From assembly GCA_032124015.1 (NCBI GenBank), contig JAQBEH010000133.1, forward strand, positions 1-19,256: DNA of 19,256 nt. Reading direction: 5' to 3'. The DNA is from DASRJG01 sp032124015 (GTDB lineage: Bacteria; Acidobacteriota; Polarisedimenticolia; Polarisedimenticolales; DASRJG01). Both the position numbers and the translations under genes were made by a program. The notes under the pieces are model-generated. The model worked only from the letters and a program-made list of their open reading frames with translations, was not told where the DNA came from and did not search any database. Shown here piece by piece: positions 1-9,233 of the stretch (positions within the stretch are counted from its first letter, which is position 1; each line of letters begins with the position of its first letter).

Positions 1-1
1 A

Positions 2-307
2 CGCCACACATGCTCCGATCACAAGCGGGAGACGATCGCCTTCGGGAGGCGGCTCGAGTCGATCATCGGCCGGGCCAACTTGATGGCGGTGTGGAAGAAT
101 TTCATCAAGGCGAGATCGGAGCGAGCGCCCGACCGGACCACCCCGGCAATGCGGCTCGGTCTCACCGACGAACGATGGCGATTTGAGCGGATCCTCGCCC
201 GAAGACTGTTCCCGACTCGCGAGCCGGTGTCGAAATCCGCGCTGCGGGTCTATCAGAAGCGCTGGACGCCCGATCTGCCCCAGTTCGAACGCCGCCACGC
301 GGGCTGA
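2..307 (+). CDS. Transposase-like protein, C-terminal part (cut by window edge)
   Basis: The frame is open from base 2, so the gene starts before the window and only its last 101 codons are visible. The visible part contains SDHKRETIAF, then a tryptophan-rich block (MAVWKNFIKAR), a TPAMRLGLT segment and a basic end (ERILARRLFP, RVYQKRW). I associate this pattern with a multicopy transposase-like family in Acidobacteriota-type genomes, but I cannot name the IS family and no catalytic DDE or Tyr motif lies in the visible part. The strongest support for mobility is a second, inverted copy at 19125-19256. About 36 of the last 43 residues are the same, and the similarity continues past the stop codon into non-coding DNA. 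A repeated host gene with another role is possible. Confidence 0.5.
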   Translation, partial: RHTCSDHKRETIAFGRRLESIIGRANLMAVWKNFIKARSERAPDRTTPAMRLGLTDERWRFERILARRLFPTREPVSKSALRVYQKRWTPDLPQFERRHAG

Positions 308-396
308 TTCGAACCCAATCTCATCGAGTGGACGAATTCATAGGTCTTGGGGCCTGGCTTTCTCCTGTGAGTCAACAAGCTTGCGGCCACCGTGGG
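176..396 (+). repeat. Left copy of a ~220-bp diverged inverted repeat
   Basis: This segment matches the reverse complement of 19035-19256. The match covers the last 43 codons of the transposase-like gene, its stop codon, a short conserved tail (TTCGAACCCAA directly after the stop) and a poorly conserved middle. It ends in an exact 27-base match at 370-396, whose core is GTCAACAAGCTTGCGGCC. The sharp recovery of identity at the inner edge is what an IS terminus would give. The edge lies immediately next to the CCA end of the tRNA-Ser gene. Confidence 0.75.
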
Positions 397-486
397 TGGC
401 GGAGGGGGCGGGATTCGAACCCGCGGCGCCCTTGCGGGCGCGGTCGCTTTCAAGGCGACTCCGATAGGCCACTCCGGCACCCCTCC
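397..486 (-). tRNA. tRNA-Ser (anticodon UGA), CCA encoded
   Basis: On the minus strand a perfect 7-bp acceptor stem (GGAGGGG with CCCCTCC) closes the cloverleaf. The anticodon loop reads CTTGAAA, giving UGA, which decodes UCN serine codons. A long GC-rich variable arm (GCGCCC with GGGCGC) is typical of class II serine tRNAs, and the T arm contains GGTTCGAATCC. The discriminator base is G and CCA is encoded at 397-399. The tRNA starts two bases after the serS stop codon and was probably transcribed with it. The inverted repeat begins directly beyond CCA. Confidence 0.95.
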
Positions 487-488
487 TC

Positions 489-1775
<1,287 letters not shown>

Positions 1776-1821
1776 CGTGGCCTCTCAGTCGGGTCGTGCG
1801 GAAAGCCCTGCGAAACGCGTC

Positions 1822-1827
1822 ATTCTA
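1822..1827 (-). promoter_or_regulatory. Candidate -10 box for serS-tRNA-Ser
   Basis: The minus strand reads TAGAAT here, about 47 bases before the serS start codon. No good -35 match is visible at the expected distance. The box lies 15 bp from the murA -10 candidate on the other strand, so the two divergent promoters would overlap. Confidence 0.45.
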
Positions 1828-1842
1828 TCAAGGGGCGGGTGC

Positions 1843-1848
1843 TATGAT
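1843..1848 (+). promoter_or_regulatory. Candidate -10 box for murA
   Basis: TATGAT lies 11 bases upstream of the murA ATG, so transcription would start only a few bases before the start codon. No Shine-Dalgarno sequence precedes that ATG (the stretch is CCTCCTCCACC). This fits a very short or leaderless mRNA. The -35 region is not recognisable. Confidence 0.45.
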
Positions 1849-1859
1849 CCTCCTCCACC

Positions 1860-3116
1860 ATGGATAAATTGCGCATCACGGGTGGCCGGCGTCTGAAAGG
1901 TCGCGTTTCCATCGCCGGTGCGAAAAACGCGGCGCTCCCCGCCCTGGCGGCGACGCTGCTCACCGAAGACAAATTCGACTTTCAGAATCTCCCGCGCGTG
2001 CGCGACGTGCGCACGATGCTGCGGGTGCTCGAACAGCTTGGCGCCGAAGTCGTCGACCGCGGGGACGGCACGGCGTCGGTCCAGGTCGCGCGCCTCCAGT
2101 CGTTCGAGGCGCCCTACGACCTGGTCCGGACCATGCGTGCGTCGGTGCTCGTGCTCGGGCCGCTCCTTGCGAGGTACGGCCGCGCGCGCGTCTCCCTCCC
2201 CGGGGGGTGCGCGATCGGCGAGCGCCCGATCAACCTCCACATCGACGGGCTCCAGAAGATGGGGGCCGAGATCACGATCGAGCACGGCTACGTCGAGGCG
2301 ACCGCAAAGCGCCTCCACGGCGCGTCCATCGCGTTCCCCCAAGAGACGGTGACCGGCACCGAGAACCTCATGATGGCGGCCGTGCTCGCCGAAGGGACGA
2401 CCCACCTGTCCAACTGCGCCCGCGAGCCCGAGGTCGTCGACCTCGCCGAGCTCTTGATCGCCATGGGCGCTTCGATCGACGGAGCCGGAACGGGGGAGCT
2501 CGTCATCGAAGGCGGGCGGCCGATCCACGGCGCCACGCATCGCGTCATCCCCGATCGCATCGAGGCCGGCACCTACCTCGTCGCCGGCGCGCTCGTCGGA
2601 GACGACGTCGAGGTCCTGGACGCGCGCCCCGATCACCTCGACCCGCTGCTTCAACAACTGGCGTCCTGCGGTGTGACCGTTTCCGCGACCGCTTCGGGTC
2701 TGCGGGTCGCGGCTCCGGATTCACTGGTCGCTCGCGACCTACGCACCAGTCCTCACCCCGGCTTCCCCACGGACATGCAGGCCCAGTACATGACGCTGAT
2801 GACGCAAGCCCAAGGCGCCGCGATGATCGCCGAGACGGTCTTCGAGCGGCGCTTCATGCACGTCGGAGAGCTGCAACGCATGGGCGCCGACATTCGCATC
2901 GACGGCCGGTCGGCGGTCGTCGTCGGACCGACGCGCCTCACCGGAGCCCAAGTGATGGCGACCGACCTGCGCGCCTCGGCCTGCCTCGTGCTCGCCGGAC
3001 TCGTGGCCGACGGACTGACGGTGGTCGACCGGGTCTATCATCTCGACCGCGGGTACGAGTCGATGGAGGCCAAGCTGGGCGCTCTCGGAGCGTCCATCGA
3101 GAGGATTCGCGCATGA
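1860..3116 (+). CDS. murA: UDP-N-acetylglucosamine 1-carboxyvinyltransferase
   Basis: MurA transfers enolpyruvate from PEP to UDP-GlcNAc, the first committed step of peptidoglycan synthesis, in the cytoplasm. The 418-residue product has the usual length and EPSP-synthase-like fold signature. Visible active-site residues are Lys22-Asn23 (AGAKNAALP), Cys117 in the PGGCAIGERP loop, and Asp305 in GFPTDMQAQ. The cysteine is the residue alkylated by fosfomycin, so the enzyme should be sensitive in principle (family knowledge). The start at 1860 gives the standard MDKLRITGG beginning. The gene diverges from serS and its stop overlaps the HIT-family start (ATGA), indicating translational coupling. 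Confidence 0.97.
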   Translation: MDKLRITGGRRLKGRVSIAGAKNAALPALAATLLTEDKFDFQNLPRVRDVRTMLRVLEQLGAEVVDRGDGTASVQVARLQSFEAPYDLVRTMRASVLVLGPLLARYGRARVSLPGGCAIGERPINLHIDGLQKMGAEITIEHGYVEATAKRLHGASIAFPQETVTGTENLMMAAVLAEGTTHLSNCAREPEVVDLAELLIAMGASIDGAGTGELVIEGGRPIHGATHRVIPDRIEAGTYLVAGALVGDDVEVLDARPDHLDPLLQQLASCGVTVSATASGLRVAAPDSLVARDLRTSPHPGFPTDMQAQYMTLMTQAQGAAMIAETVFERRFMHVGELQRMGADIRIDGRSAVVVGPTRLTGAQVMATDLRASACLVLAGLVADGLTVVDRVYHLDRGYESMEAKLGALGASIERIRA

Positions 3117-3457
3117 GCCAGCAATGCATCTTCTGTCGCATCGCGGCCAAGGAAGTCCCCGCGGGTATCGTCTACGAAGACGGGGACATCGTCGCGTTTC
3201 GTGACCTGAGCCCGCAGGCTCCCACGCACGTGCTGGTGATCCCGAAACGTCACGTGGCCTCGCTCAGCGACATGGTCGAGGCCGACGCGCTGCTCCTGGG
3301 GGCGATGATGCTCGTGGCGAAGAAGGTCGCGCTGGAGGCGGGGCTCGCCGCGGGGTACCGCGTCGTGACCAACAGCGGTCCGGACGCGGGCCAGAGCGTT
3401 TCCCACATCCATCTCCACGTCCTCGGCGGCCGGCCGATGTCGTGGCCTCCCGGCTAG
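3113..3457 (+). CDS. HIT-family (HINT-type) nucleotide hydrolase
   Basis: A 114-residue histidine-triad protein. It begins with CIFCRIAAKEVP, typical of the HinT branch with a cysteine pair near the N-terminus, and has the PTHVLVIPKRHV strand. It ends with the catalytic triad motif HIHLHVLGGRPM (HxHxHxx). HINT enzymes hydrolyse adenosine phosphoramidates and aminoacyl-adenylates; the cellular substrate here is unknown. The ATG overlaps the murA stop codon by four bases, so it is likely translated from the same mRNA. Co-occurrence with murA may be simply positional. Confidence 0.93.
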   Translation: MSQQCIFCRIAAKEVPAGIVYEDGDIVAFRDLSPQAPTHVLVIPKRHVASLSDMVEADALLLGAMMLVAKKVALEAGLAAGYRVVTNSGPDAGQSVSHIHLHVLGGRPMSWPPG

Positions 3458-3476
3458 TCCCTCACCGGGCCGCGTC

Positions 3477-4814
3477 ATGAGTCGCCGCGCCGCGGGACTT
3501 CTCCTCCATCCCACCTCGCTCCTCGGACGCCCGGGAGGGCTGGACGTGGCGGCGCGGAGTTTCTTTACGTGGGCCGAGCAGGCCGGCGTATCCGTCTGGC
3601 AGATCCTCCCGGTGGGCCCAGCCGGCCACGGCGGATCGCCTTACTCCGCGCTCTCCACGTTCGCCGGCGAGGCGTCGTGGTTTCCCGAAGCCGGCGACCC
3701 TTCTCCCGACGCCCTGGCCGCGTTCGGCTTCGAGCACGCATCGTGGCTTGACGACTGGGCCCACTACGCCGCGCTGAAGGACGCGCACCGAGGCCTTCCC
3801 TGGTTCGCCTGGGAAGAACCGGTTCGCCGGTGCGATGCGCCCGCACTAGCCCGAAGCGCCGTGGCGCTCCACGAGTCGATCTCGCGGCATCGCCGCGCGC
3901 AGTTCGTCTTCATGACGCGCTGGGCCGAGCTCCGCGAGCAGGCGAAAGAGTGCGGGATCACCATTCTGGGAGACGTTCCCATCTACCCCGCGCTCGACAG
4001 CGCCGACGTGTGGGCGCATCAGGAGCTCTTCCACCTGGACGACGACGGTGCGCCCACGCAGGTCGCCGGCGTGCCTCCCGATTATTTCAGCAAGACCGGG
4101 CAACTCTGGGGGAATCCCCTCTACCGTTGGGATCGACTCAAGGAAACCGGCTACGCGTGGTGGATCGAGCGCCTGCGGCACGGCCTCGCCCTTCACGACG
4201 AGCTGCGCCTCGACCACTTCCGCGGCTTCGCCGGCTACTGGGCCGTTCCCGCCGATGCCGACACCGCGGAAGAGGGAGCGTGGGAACCCGGTCCCGGCGT
4301 GGGGCTGTTCGATGCCGTTCGCGCCGCGTTGGGCGGGTTGCCGTTTGTCGCCGAGGATCTCGGCGTCATCACGGAAGACGTCACCGCGCTGCGCAAGACC
4401 CTCGGGCTCCCGGGGATGCGAGTCCTTCAGTTCGGCTTCGACGCCACCGACGGCGATCACACGCCGCACCGTCTGACGAAGGACATCGTCGTCTACACCG
4501 GTACCCACGACAACGACACGACCCGCGGCTGGTTCGCCTCGCTCGATGCCAAGGCCAAAGCGCGCGTGCTCGATTACCTCGGCGGGACGGCGGAGGAGGT
4601 CTCCGGGAGCATGATCCGCGCGGCCTACACGTCGGTCGCCGACCTCGCCGTGGCGCCGCTTCAAGATGTGCTCGATCTCGGCTCCGAGGCGCGCATGAAC
4701 GTCCCCGGAGTTGCGCGGGGGAACTGGAGCTGGCGCGCGCCTTCGGACGCATTCACCCCGGAGCGCGCGCATCGACTGCGGCGGCTCGCCGAGGATACGG
4801 AGCGCGGCTGCTAG
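3477..4814 (+). CDS. malQ: 4-alpha-glucanotransferase (amylomaltase, GH77)
   Basis: A 445-residue glycoside hydrolase family 77 enzyme. It transfers alpha-1,4-glucan segments between maltooligosaccharides and so links glycogen or maltodextrin breakdown to glucose release. The N-terminus (GLLLHPTSL) and WQILPVGPAGHGGSPY are family hallmarks. The retaining catalytic machinery is present: nucleophile Asp246 in LRLDHFRGF, acid/base Glu293 in FVAEDLGVI, and Asp345 in TGTHDNDTT. The protein lacks the long N-terminal extension of enterobacterial MalQ and is slightly shorter than the ~500-residue amylomaltases, mainly at the C-terminus. The start at 3477 lies 19 bp after the HIT gene without a clear ribosome site. 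The stop codon TAG is part of the -10 candidate of the thiolase gene. Confidence 0.95.
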   Translation: MSRRAAGLLLHPTSLLGRPGGLDVAARSFFTWAEQAGVSVWQILPVGPAGHGGSPYSALSTFAGEASWFPEAGDPSPDALAAFGFEHASWLDDWAHYAALKDAHRGLPWFAWEEPVRRCDAPALARSAVALHESISRHRRAQFVFMTRWAELREQAKECGITILGDVPIYPALDSADVWAHQELFHLDDDGAPTQVAGVPPDYFSKTGQLWGNPLYRWDRLKETGYAWWIERLRHGLALHDELRLDHFRGFAGYWAVPADADTAEEGAWEPGPGVGLFDAVRAALGGLPFVAEDLGVITEDVTALRKTLGLPGMRVLQFGFDATDGDHTPHRLTKDIVVYTGTHDNDTTRGWFASLDAKAKARVLDYLGGTAEEVSGSMIRAAYTSVADLAVAPLQDVLDLGSEARMNVPGVARGNWSWRAPSDAFTPERAHRLRRLAEDTERGC

Positions 4815-4817
4815 AAT
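4812..4817 (+). promoter_or_regulatory. Candidate -10 box for thiolase operon, embedding the malQ stop codon
   Basis: The sequence CTAGAATCGGG contains TAGAAT. Its first three bases are the malQ stop codon. The predicted start of transcription is about 4824, leaving a ~15-base leader that still holds the GGAGG site at 4829-4833. It resembles the element at 13421 (CTATAATCGGC). Confidence 0.45.
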
Positions 4818-4838
4818 CGGGCCTTCACGGAGGCCTCC

Positions 4839-6020
4839 ATGGAAAACCCGGTCATCGTCAGCGCGGTTCGCACCCCCATCGGTAAATTCCTCGGCACCCT
4901 AGCCGGTATTCAGGCGCAAAGACTCGGCGCGCTCGCCGTCAAAGAAGCCGTCCTTCGAGCCGGCCTGAAGCCCGATCAGATCGACGAAGTGATCATGGGG
5001 AATGTGGTCGGAGCCGGTCTCGGCCAGAACCCCGCGCGTCAGGCCGCGATCTTCGGCGGGATCCCCGACACGGTTCCCGCGATGACGGTCAACAAGGTCT
5101 GCGGCTCGAGCCTGAAGGCGGTCGTGCTTGCGGCGCAGGCGATCAAGTGCGGCGACGCGGAAATCATCGTCGCGGGCGGCATGGAGTCGATGTCGAACGC
5201 GCCGTACCTCATGAAAAATGTGCGCGGCGGTTTCCGGATGGGGAACCAGACGGTCTACGACGCGATGATCCACGACGGCCTTTGGGATGCCTACAACGAC
5301 TACCACATGGGAAACACCGGCGAGGTCGTTGCCGAGCGGTGGAACGTCACCCGTGAAGAGCAAGACCTCTGGGCGGTCAACAGCCACAAAAAGGCGATCG
5401 CCGCGATCGACGCGGGGATGTTCCAGCGAGAGATCGTACCGGTCGAGATTCCCAAAAAGAAGGGCGACCCCGTTCGGTTCGACACCGACGAAGCGCCGCG
5501 CCGCGAGACGACGATCGAGGCGCTGCGCGCATTGAAGCCCGCGTTCAAGAAGGACGGAACCGTCACCGCGGGGAACGCCCCCGGCGTTAACGACGGCGCG
5601 TCGGCGCTCGTCATCATGTCGAAGGCCGCAGCCAAGCGCCTGGGCCTCAAACCCCGCGCCGAGATCGTGGCGTACGCCTCGTCGGGCCTGGCTCCCGAGC
5701 TCGTGATGATGGCGCCCGAAAAAGCGGTGCGCATGCTCTGGGAAAAAACCGGGTGGACGTCGGATGGCGTCGATCTGTACGAGTTCAACGAGGCGTTTGC
5801 GGTTCAGCAAGTGGCCTTGCAGCGCGTGCTCGGGTTGAACCCCGAAAAGCACAACGTGCGCGGCGGCGCGGTCGCCCTCGGCCATCCGATCGGGGCTTCG
5901 GGAGCACGCATCCTCACAACGCTTCTGCACGCGCTCGAGGACCGCAACGAAGAAAAAGGAATTGCGGCGCTGTGCCTCGGCGGCGGCAACGCGGTGGGCA
6001 TGGCGATCCGGAGGATCTGA
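4839..6020 (+). CDS. Acetyl-CoA C-acetyltransferase (thiolase)
   Basis: A 393-residue thiolase of the biosynthetic/degradative type II size class. It condenses two acetyl-CoA to acetoacetyl-CoA or cleaves 3-ketoacyl-CoA. The catalytic residues are all present: Cys88 (NKVCGSSLKAV), His349 in GGAVALGHPIGASG, and Cys379 in CLGGGNAVGM. NEAFAVQ is also present. The start codon follows a strong GGAGG site by five bases. The next gene encodes the following enzyme of the pathway, a 3-hydroxyacyl-CoA dehydrogenase, five bases downstream. The pair could serve butyrate or polyhydroxybutyrate-type synthesis, fatty acid oxidation or ketogenic amino acid breakdown; no crotonase, transferase or PHA synthase in the window decides this. 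Confidence 0.95.
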   Translation: MENPVIVSAVRTPIGKFLGTLAGIQAQRLGALAVKEAVLRAGLKPDQIDEVIMGNVVGAGLGQNPARQAAIFGGIPDTVPAMTVNKVCGSSLKAVVLAAQAIKCGDAEIIVAGGMESMSNAPYLMKNVRGGFRMGNQTVYDAMIHDGLWDAYNDYHMGNTGEVVAERWNVTREEQDLWAVNSHKKAIAAIDAGMFQREIVPVEIPKKKGDPVRFDTDEAPRRETTIEALRALKPAFKKDGTVTAGNAPGVNDGASALVIMSKAAAKRLGLKPRAEIVAYASSGLAPELVMMAPEKAVRMLWEKTGWTSDGVDLYEFNEAFAVQQVALQRVLGLNPEKHNVRGGAVALGHPIGASGARILTTLLHALEDRNEEKGIAALCLGGGNAVGMAIRRI

Positions 6021-6025
6021 TTCTG

Positions 6026-6901
6026 ATGAAGATCGCGAAGCTGGGCATCGTCGGGGCGGGGCAGATGGGAAACGGCATCGCGCACGTGGCGGCGCAGTCG
6101 GGCCTCACCGTCGTCATACGCGATCTCACAGACGCATTCGTCCAGAAGGGCCTCGACACGATCGCGAAGAACCTGCAGCGTGGCGTGGACAAGGGAAAGA
6201 TGACAGCGGCTGAGAAGGACGCGGTCCTCTCCAAGATCTCCGGCACAACCGAACTCTCCGACCTGGCCGGTTGCGATCTCGTCGTCGAAGCGGCGATCGA
6301 AAAGCTCGACGTCAAGTTGGAGCTGTTCAAGACGCTCGATGGACTCGTCAAGCCCGGCGCGATCTTGGCGACGAACACCTCGTCGCTTCCGATCACAAAG
6401 ATCGCCGCCGCGACCAAGCGTCCGGACAAGGTCATCGGCATGCACTTCATGAATCCCGTGCCGATCATGAAGCTCGTCGAGGTCATCCGCGGCCTTCAGA
6501 CCTCGGATGAGACGACGGCCGACACGAAAGCACTCGCCGAATCGATGGGGAAAACACCCGTCTTGTGCCGCGATTTCCCAGGTTTCATCAGCAATCGCGT
6601 GTTGATGCCGATGATCAACGAGGCGATCTTTTGCCTCAACGAAGGGGTCGCCGAACCGGCCGCGATCGACACGATCATGAAGCTCGGCATGAACCACCCG
6701 ATGGGCCCGCTGACGCTCGCCGATTTCATCGGCCTCGACACCTGCCTCTACATCCTCGAGGTCCTGCACGACGGATTGGGCGAGGACAAGTACCGCCCGT
6801 GCCCGCTCCTTGCGAAATACGTCGAAGCGGGTTGGCTCGGCAAGAAGACGGGGCGCGGCTTTTACGACTACAGCCCCGGCGCCGCAGGGGCGCCCGCCTG
6901 A
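6026..6901 (+). CDS. 3-hydroxyacyl-CoA (3-hydroxybutyryl-CoA) dehydrogenase
   Basis: A 291-residue single-domain-pair dehydrogenase of the Hbd/PaaH type that interconverts acetoacetyl-CoA and 3-hydroxybutyryl-CoA with NAD(P)H. The Rossmann motif is GAGQMGNG at residues 10-17. The catalytic histidine is His140 in GMHFMNPVP. NRVLMPMINEA and NHPMGPLTLADFIGLD belong to the C-terminal helical dimer domain. The ATG at 6026 is chosen because it gives the conserved MKIAKLGIVGAG start; a much longer upstream frame only reads the thiolase gene out of phase. A GGAGG-like GGAGGATC ribosome site lies inside the thiolase 3' end. The last bases (CCTGA) overlap the following mutT-type gene. Confidence 0.95.
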   Translation: MKIAKLGIVGAGQMGNGIAHVAAQSGLTVVIRDLTDAFVQKGLDTIAKNLQRGVDKGKMTAAEKDAVLSKISGTTELSDLAGCDLVVEAAIEKLDVKLELFKTLDGLVKPGAILATNTSSLPITKIAAATKRPDKVIGMHFMNPVPIMKLVEVIRGLQTSDETTADTKALAESMGKTPVLCRDFPGFISNRVLMPMINEAIFCLNEGVAEPAAIDTIMKLGMNHPMGPLTLADFIGLDTCLYILEVLHDGLGEDKYRPCPLLAKYVEAGWLGKKTGRGFYDYSPGAAGAPA

Positions 6902-7305
6902 TCCCCGACGCCGTCAACCGCCTCGACATCGCGCTCGCGATAGTCGCGCGAGGGGGCTTGATCCTCGTCGCCCGTCGCGCCGACGAGCAGCACCTCGGGG
7001 GCGCGTGGGAGTTTCCCGGCGGCAAGATCGAAGACGACGAGGAACCTGGCGATGCGGCGCTTCGCGAATTGCGCGAGGAGACGGGGCTCACCGCAACGTT
7101 GACCGAGCCGCTTCTCGTTTTCGTCCACGATTACCCCGACCGTCGGCTGCGCTTTCACGCGTTCGTCGTCACGGACGCTCGCGGTGAGGTCGCAACGGAC
7201 GGTGGCCGCGCGTTTTCCTGGGTCGCGCCGTCGTCGCTCGATGCGTTGGAGATGCCCGAAGCGAATCGGGCGATCTTGAAGGCACTGCGGTGGCGCAGCC
7301 TGTGA
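6898..7305 (+). CDS. MutT-type Nudix hydrolase (8-oxo-dGTP diphosphatase-like)
   Basis: A ~135-residue Nudix protein. It has a canonical Nudix box, beginning GGKIEDDEEPGDAALRE and continuing LREETGL, which fits GX5EX7REUXEEXGU exactly. With LGGAWEFPGGK upstream and FSWV near the end it resembles MutT, which removes 8-oxo-dGTP from the nucleotide pool; the substrate is inferred. The start is uncertain. There is no ATG, GTG or TTG at the expected place; the only fitting codon is CTG at 6898, overlapping the preceding stop (CTGA) and seven bases after AGGGG. An in-frame TTG at 6832 would add 22 residues of unlikely composition. A decayed relative of this gene's 3' half lies at 9957-10054. Confidence 0.85.
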   Translation: MIPDAVNRLDIALAIVARGGLILVARRADEQHLGGAWEFPGGKIEDDEEPGDAALRELREETGLTATLTEPLLVFVHDYPDRRLRFHAFVVTDARGEVATDGGRAFSWVAPSSLDALEMPEANRAILKALRWRSL

Positions 7306-7387
7306 ACGGGACAATCCGTTGCGCCGCTGCCCGATAATCCCGAGCGAATGGCTCTCCTGAAGTGTCGGCCGAATGCAAGGCCACCCG

Positions 7388-7416
7388 TTGACACGGTGAG
7401 ATCAGATGCGTATATC
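7388..7416 (+). promoter_or_regulatory. Sigma-70-type promoter for the VWFA-related gene
   Basis: TTGACA at 7388-7393 and TATATC at 7411-7416 are separated by exactly 17 bases. This is the most canonical promoter in the window and lies 33 bases before the start codon, with a GGGAG ribosome site at about 7439. The perfect -35 differs from the other genes, which show only a -10. Confidence 0.6.
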
Positions 7417-7448
7417 TCCCTCAACAGGGAACTCCCGAAGGGAGCGCT

Positions 7449-9233
7449 ATGCGTTTATCCCGTTCAGCCCTCATCACCCTCAGCGTGGTGGTGTTTGTCA
7501 TCGGCGCGACAGCGTTTGCGGCAGAAGTCGCCGCGCCCCCACCCCTTGAACCGGGCCTTTCCGAGCAAATAGAAAGGCGTCTCATCCAGTTTGAGGTGCG
7601 GGTCGCCCAGAAAGGCACTCCCGTGCGCGGCCTTTCTGCTGCGGATCTCGATATCGAACTCAGCGGAAAGCCGCTCAAGAATTTCACCGTGGACGACATG
7701 TGCGGAAGTCCGTCACTCGGCGCTCTCGGCACGCATGCGACGAGGCCGGGAAGCTCGATCTTCTATTTCGATGAGCCCGAGTTGACCCAGGAGGGGCGAA
7801 TTCGCGCCGTTGAGGTCGCCAAGCTCGTTGCCGCACCGTTGTTGGCGCACGGCCATGACCTGCTGCTCCTCCGCAACGGGCCATCCGTGCGTGCGGAAAC
7901 GACGTGGACGCACGATGCGGTCGAGGTGTACGCCGCGCTTGATCGCATCGCTTCCGACCCAGGGAACAGGGATTACCTGAGCGACCCCGCTGACGAACAG
8001 CAGGTCGAGCGCCTGATCGACCAAGCCAAGAACCTGCTTCGGGCGGACGGGACGAATGGTGCAGGACGCAATCCCCAGGAGAATTGCCAGGTTCAGAAGA
8101 TGAACGCCAAAGTGATACTGGCAACAAAAGTCGCAATCGATCAAATTGCGACCGGTAACCTAGTAGCTGCGCTCAAGAACCTCGTCAATGACGATCTGCG
8201 GCGAAGCGGGCGAGACATCGAGCGACTGCGCGGGGCCGTTCGGTTATTGTCCATGCGCGGATCGCCGAAGGGGCTGGTCTATTTCGCCGATACGCTTCGC
8301 ACCAATCCGGGACGCTTTGTCGCATCGGCCCTAAGCGTGCTACCGAATTTGGACCGTAGCGGGTTCTATCCTCAACCGACGTCCGCGATTGCGCCCTGGA
8401 ACGAAGTTGGGGCTATGCAGTCACTCGTCCGGGATGCGTCGTCATTCGGTGTCAGGTTTTATGCGGTCGAGGGCCGCGGCCTGACGGCAGCATCGGACTG
8501 GGTGCGCGCTTCGCAGGACACTCTCGCGAGTCTGGCGCTGGACACTGGCGGGTTGTCGTTTGTGAACGGCATCAAAGGGTCCGTCATCGCCGACCGTGTC
8601 GCCGCCGATCAGTCGTGTTGGTATCTCGTCAGCTTCGACCCCTCGGGATGGGACGAGGACCGGCCGCTTCGCCTCGACGTTTGGGGCAAACAAGCGGGGC
8701 TGCGCATCAGTACCGCTTCATCTGTGGTCATACCCAGCCCGGAGACACTCCTCCAAACCCGCCTCTTGGCCGCCCACTTCGGCGATGGCACCGCGGCCGA
8801 CCCGCCACTACCCGTCGCGATCTACCCCGTTGGTGGCACGGCTGAGCGACTGCAAGTGATGGCGCAGGTCCTCCTCCCCGGAGGTCTCGAGCCGAGCGTA
8901 CGCGACACGACGTGGGACGTCGGGTTCCAGGTGGTGTCCGGGGGCGCGGTCGTTTCGCATACTTCAAATCGTGTGACGTGGCGCGGAAACGGACCGGCGC
9001 AGGTCTATCAGACCACGCTCTCGTTACCCACCGGACCTTATGAAATCGTCGTGGTAGCCCGAAATCGCGGCACCGATTCGATTCGCCAAGGCCGGGTCGG
9101 GGGGGACTTGGCCAACCGTCTCCGGGGATCGCGTCAAGCTGAGCCGCCCGGCGCTCGCCCAGCCCCAACGGAGCGGGGTGGTGGTGGATGGCGAAGTGAA
9201 TCTCCACGGCGTCGTCGTTCGGGGCGCAGATGA
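7449..9233 (+). CDS. VWFA-related exported protein (first frame of a frameshifted gene)
   Basis: A secreted protein resembling the VWFA-related family expanded in Acidobacteriota; function unknown. A Sec signal peptide covers residues 1-24 (ALITLSVVVFVIGATAFA, then AEVAA). The N-terminal module FEVRVAQKGTPVRGLSAADL and the block LASLALDTGGLSFVN with YLVSFDPSGW fit that family's pattern. The metal-site motif DxSxS expected in a true VWFA domain is not seen; the position reads FYFDEPEL, so the fold may have lost metal binding. The last ~45 residues of this frame are arginine/proline-rich and look out of frame. The natural sequence continues at 9106-9552 in the next frame after a run of seven G (9099-9105). 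Either the gene is broken or the run is miscounted. Confidence 0.75.
   Translation: MRLSRSALITLSVVVFVIGATAFAAEVAAPPPLEPGLSEQIERRLIQFEVRVAQKGTPVRGLSAADLDIELSGKPLKNFTVDDMCGSPSLGALGTHATRPGSSIFYFDEPELTQEGRIRAVEVAKLVAAPLLAHGHDLLLLRNGPSVRAETTWTHDAVEVYAALDRIASDPGNRDYLSDPADEQQVERLIDQAKNLLRADGTNGAGRNPQENCQVQKMNAKVILATKVAIDQIATGNLVAALKNLVNDDLRRSGRDIERLRGAVRLLSMRGSPKGLVYFADTLRTNPGRFVASALSVLPNLDRSGFYPQPTSAIAPWNEVGAMQSLVRDASSFGVRFYAVEGRGLTAASDWVRASQDTLASLALDTGGLSFVNGIKGSVIADRVAADQSCWYLVSFDPSGWDEDRPLRLDVWGKQAGLRISTASSVVIPSPETLLQTRLLAAHFGDGTAADPPLPVAIYPVGGTAERLQVMAQVLLPGGLEPSVRDTTWDVGFQVVSGGAVVSHTSNRVTWRGNGPAQVYQTTLSLPTGPYEIVVVARNRGTDSIRQGRVGGDLANRLRGSRQAEPPGARPAPTERGGGGWRSESPRRRRSGRR

Noticed and set aside
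305..317. tRNA T-arm-like sequence (GATTCGAACCC) at both transposase-like gene ends
   Set aside because: No cloverleaf can be built around it on either strand; it is part of the conserved repeat.
4899..5930. Long open frame opposite the thiolase gene (343 codons, minus strand)
   Set aside because: Shadow of the GC3 pattern of a gene with all catalytic residues; composition dominated by Arg, Asp, His and Val.
7303..7320. Possible terminator after the MutT-type gene (AACGG/CCGTT hairpin)
   Set aside because: Only five base pairs and no T-run follows.
7348..7572. Possible small gene preceded by GATAAT at 7333
   Set aside because: It runs through the promoter and signal-peptide region of the VWFA-related gene in another frame, has no ribosome site and no recognisable sequence.
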